Below are positions 61,863 to 64,000 of a stretch of 64,000 nucleotides of DNA, one piece after another. A program made the translations under genes and the position numbers. The notes beneath the pieces are model-generated. The model did not search any database. It saw only the letters and a list, made by a program, of their open reading frames with translations, and had not been told where the DNA came from. How positions within the stretch are numbered: position 1 is the first letter of the stretch; each line of letters begins with the position of its first letter. This DNA is from an uncultured bacterium (GTDB taxonomy: Bacteria; Hydrogenedentota; Hydrogenedentia; Hydrogenedentales; CAILVY01), in contig CALEDJ010000025.1 in assembly GCA_937951485.1 (NCBI GenBank), positions 29,346-93,345 on the forward strand, written 5' to 3'.

Positions 61863-63320
61863 TCATTCGAACAAATCTTCGGGGTCGGGTTCCGCGACAT
61901 CATCCGGCCCCTCCCCTCCTGAAAAGCGCCGGCTTCGCGCGATTTTTCTCCGGACGCGGTTGAGCCGGGCCTCGATGGCGGGGCCTTCTTCCGGAATGGC
62001 CGCCGCCAGCGCCTCCACAAGCAGCGCTTCCGCCGTCAGCAGGTCACGGCTGCGGTGTTCATGGTGCTTGGCCAGTTCAATCCGTGCAGACACATCGTCC
62101 GGAAATTCCTGCACGAGCAGTTCCAAGGCCTGCTGCATGTCCAGCCAGCGGCCGGTCCGCTTGCAGGCCGTGGCCAGCATCCCCAGGCATTCCCGGCGCA
62201 GCGGACTGCGCTCCTCCTGCTCCAGGAACGCATTGGCATGCGCCACCACCTGCTCGTACTGCTTTTGCCGGAAATGCAGCCGCACCAGCGAGAGGCGGTC
62301 TTCGACATGCATGAAGCCGCCGCCAACGGGCGCGGCAAGACACCGCGACAGCCACGCGGTCAGCGCGACCAGCGAAAGCACGTCCATCCGGTGGTGATAG
62401 AAAACGCGGTCGAGCGGGCGGGCGTCGCGTGTGCGCAGGTAATCGAACCACATCTGCGGAATCAGATGACCCGCCACGTCGCCCCGGCGGCGGACCCCCA
62501 GCACGGCGCGCTCGATGTTGCCCAGACTGCAATCGGCGAGACGGCGCTTGTAGAAGCGGCGCGCCGCGTGCACCAGGTCGTAGTGCGGGACACCCTCCAG
62601 AGGGAAGGGGATGCGGTGCTGGATGAAACGCGTGCGCAGCAGCGGCAGATCGAAACTTTTGCTGTTGTACCCCACCACCGAACCACAGTTGCGGAAGCGT
62701 TCCGCCAGGAAACGCAGCATCGCCTCCTCGTCGTCGTAATCACGCAGGAAACACTGGTCCAGCCGAAACATATCGTCGAAAAAGCAGCCGACACCCACCA
62801 GAAACGCGACCGTGCCCGCGCCGCCCGCAAGCCCGATGGTCTCCGTATCCATGAACAACGCCGTTTGCGGATTGAAGTCCGCCAACGCGGAATCACATGC
62901 GGAAAACGCGACATGCGCCGAGAGGCATTGCAGCGCGTCGCCCAGCCGCAGATCGCCCTGCGGATAGTCCAGCGGATAGTCCCGGCGGACCAGAAAAAAC
63001 CGGCTGTCTTCATCGCCGACCAGTTGTCCGGGCATCACGTTGTCAATCTCGAAGTCGCCAGCCTCCCGCCGCGCATCCTGCGCCGCCTTTTCCTGCGCCC
63101 ACTGCGCGCCGCTGCGAAGATTCAGGCGATGAGACAGGTCCAGCAACGTCTTCCGGCGGCGGCGAAGTTCATCCTCGGACAATTCCGCCGCAGGCCCATT
63201 GTCATGGTTCGCGCCGTTGGCGTCATCTTTCGGCGGCGCGCCCGCCGGAACACACTCCGACGCCCGCTTCAGCGAATGCTGCGCCATGAGGTCCGCAATC
63301 TTTTTTCTGATATCCGACAT
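61863..63320 (-). CDS. RNase H-like exonuclease (YprB/RNase_H_2 family)
   Basis: 485 residues. The DEDD-type exonuclease fold shows ALFMDTETIGLAGGAG (Asp and Glu), FRNCGSVVGYNSKSFDLPLL (Asp) and VFYHHRMDVLSLVALT (His and Asp), in the YprB arrangement. A TPR-like helical C-terminus (LVRLHFRQKQYEQVVAHAN, LGMLATACKRTG, ALELLVQEFPDD) follows. It probably cleaves nucleic acid 3' ends in DNA or RNA processing. The ATG at 63320 has GTGGAG upstream; a longer frame to 63557 has no conserved content. Confidence 0.85.
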   Translation of the reverse strand: MSDIRKKIADLMAQHSLKRASECVPAGAPPKDDANGANHDNGPAAELSEDELRRRRKTLLDLSHRLNLRSGAQWAQEKAAQDARREAGDFEIDNVMPGQLVGDEDSRFFLVRRDYPLDYPQGDLRLGDALQCLSAHVAFSACDSALADFNPQTALFMDTETIGLAGGAGTVAFLVGVGCFFDDMFRLDQCFLRDYDDEEAMLRFLAERFRNCGSVVGYNSKSFDLPLLRTRFIQHRIPFPLEGVPHYDLVHAARRFYKRRLADCSLGNIERAVLGVRRRGDVAGHLIPQMWFDYLRTRDARPLDRVFYHHRMDVLSLVALTAWLSRCLAAPVGGGFMHVEDRLSLVRLHFRQKQYEQVVAHANAFLEQEERSPLRRECLGMLATACKRTGRWLDMQQALELLVQEFPDDVSARIELAKHHEHRSRDLLTAEALLVEALAAAIPEEGPAIEARLNRVRRKIARSRRFSGGEGPDDVAEPDPEDLFE

Positions 63321-63559
63321 GGACAGCGCTCCACAGCCCTCAGGTTTCGGATAGAGTATAGCATCTGGGGACGCCGGGAGGCTTGGGTCCGCGGGCCGCA
63401 ATGCGCGTGGGATGGAACGAAACGCAATGGAACCCGGCCCCTCTTTTCCGACGCCGGTGCCTTCCGTTCTCCTGCGCGCATCCTGGATGACCTGTCGGTA
63501 CGCGGCATGCGGCCATAACGTTCCGCCGCGGGATGGCTGCAAGGCGCAACGTTGCAACG

Positions 63560-64000
63560 CTAGGGCCGTATGCGCCGGTATCGCTGCAGGGCGAATGCCG
63601 CGCCAAAAATCAGCGTCAGCGCGCCAATACCAAGAGGAGTGGCTACGGAAAGACTGTTCTCCGGATAGACCGTGAAAACAAAGGGCGGACTCTGGTAAAC
63701 CGCCTTGCTTTCGTCCTCGACCACGAGGTGATAGACGCCTGCATGTTCGTAAGCCGCGAAGGGGATGTGATATTCGGGACCGGTCGCCCCATCAATCGGA
63801 GCGTCGTCTTTGTACCATTGGCACGCCACCTCCCCCGTCAGAGACGTGAACGCGCCGCGCAACAGCACGTCGTCTCCCGACTCCACCCACGCGCGTCCAA
63901 TGATCCGCACGCCCGGCGGCGGCGGATCGATCTCTTCTTCGACTTCCCCCTCACCCTCGCCTTCGCCTACATAAGGCGTTACAACAAATGGAAAATTCAC
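63560..64000 (-). CDS. C-terminal end of an Ig-like surface protein with a sorting tail, 5' end outside the window
   Basis: 147 in-frame codons from the window edge to a TAG at 63560-63562. An EGEGEGEVEEE linker is followed by an Ig-like domain (VRIIGRAWVESGDDVLLRGA, ACQWYKDDAPIDGATG, YEHAGVYHLVVED). Then comes a C-terminal tail made of a short polar stretch, a membrane segment (ATPLGIGALTLIFGAAFAL) and a basic end (QRYRRIRP). This layout is that of CTERM-type sorting signals, recognised by an exosortase- or rhombosortase-like transpeptidase. EGEGE-linked Ig modules are, to my recollection, common in Hydrogenedentota-like secreted proteins. Confidence 0.7.
   Translation of the reverse strand: MNFPFVVTPYVGEGEGEGEVEEEIDPPPPGVRIIGRAWVESGDDVLLRGAFTSLTGEVACQWYKDDAPIDGATGPEYHIPFAAYEHAGVYHLVVEDESKAVYQSPPFVFTVYPENSLSVATPLGIGALTLIFGAAFALQRYRRIRP

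Noticed and set aside
62055-63518. 487-codon plus-strand frame
   Set aside because: Antisense to the YprB-like exonuclease gene, composition of a shadow frame.
1-64000. tRNA, rRNA or riboswitch genes
   Set aside because: I looked for T-arm sequences, rRNA conserved blocks and riboswitch cores by eye and found none that I could support.

Overview
The window reads as a GC-rich chromosomal segment (roughly 60% GC by eye) from an uncultured-type, polysaccharide-degrading bacterium. No rRNA, tRNA, phage or plasmid genes were recognised. Several features fit the Hydrogenedentota / Planctomycetota / Lentisphaerota neighbourhood, with Hydrogenedentota my best guess: two DUF1559 prepilin-like genes (one decayed), a secreted protein with an EGEGEGE linker, an Ig-like domain and a C-terminal sorting tail, DUF1080 proteins, a Tat-exported GH109-type protein, and many secreted glycosidases. 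The lineage is an inference from gene content.

Layout. 1-15 kb: the end of a DUF1080 lipoprotein; a PilZ protein overlapping a PlsC-like acyltransferase/hydrolase fusion; a minus-strand set (PHP phosphoesterase, membrane protein with TPRs, SGNH hydrolase); a GH116 glycosidase; a PilT-like ATPase with an extra N-terminus; a three-haem cytochrome c peroxidase. 15-28 kb: a DUF1559 pseudogene, RNase D, GH31 and GH106-like enzymes on opposite strands, an FHA-GAF-cyclase, a secretin-domain lipoprotein, ExbB and TonB-like proteins, and an intact DUF1559 prepilin. 28-37 kb: a sugar-processing block (DUF1080, GH109, a fucosidase/beta-galactosidase-like protein, SMP-30 lactonase) and a sugar ABC importer (binding protein plus two permeases, no ATPase). 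37-44 kb: threonine synthase, an orphan binding protein, a radical SAM/SPASM protein, a secreted (alpha/alpha)6-type protein, and a 1-kb repeat-rich intergenic region. 44.3-51.4 kb: a tight six-gene operon, aspartate kinase - pyruvate kinase - methyltransferase - bshC - bshB1 - bshA, giving a complete bacillithiol pathway. 51.7-64 kb: a VapBC pair, GH127 and GH71/99-like enzymes around a sulfatase remnant, an HTH/AT-hook regulator behind an AT-rich promoter, a flavin reductase, a P-type ATPase, a YprB-like exonuclease, and the end of an Ig-like surface protein.

How the genes work together. The exported glycosidases (GH116, GH31, GH106-like, GH109, GH127, GH71/99-like), SMP-30 lactonase and sugar importer suggest scavenging of complex, partly sulfated, arabinose-, rhamnose- and amino-sugar-containing glycans. 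Bacillithiol would supply low-molecular-weight thiol redox chemistry.

The most unusual signals are: (1) an EF-hand calcium-binding loop inserted in the MalG-type permease of the sugar importer; (2) direct ~95-bp repeats bracketing that importer operon; (3) at least nine intergenic arrays with an exact 9-nt period; (4) three ~100-bp elements with GCATTTGCGAAAT-type inverted termini; (5) the bacillithiol genes fused into one transcription unit with aspartate kinase and pyruvate kinase.
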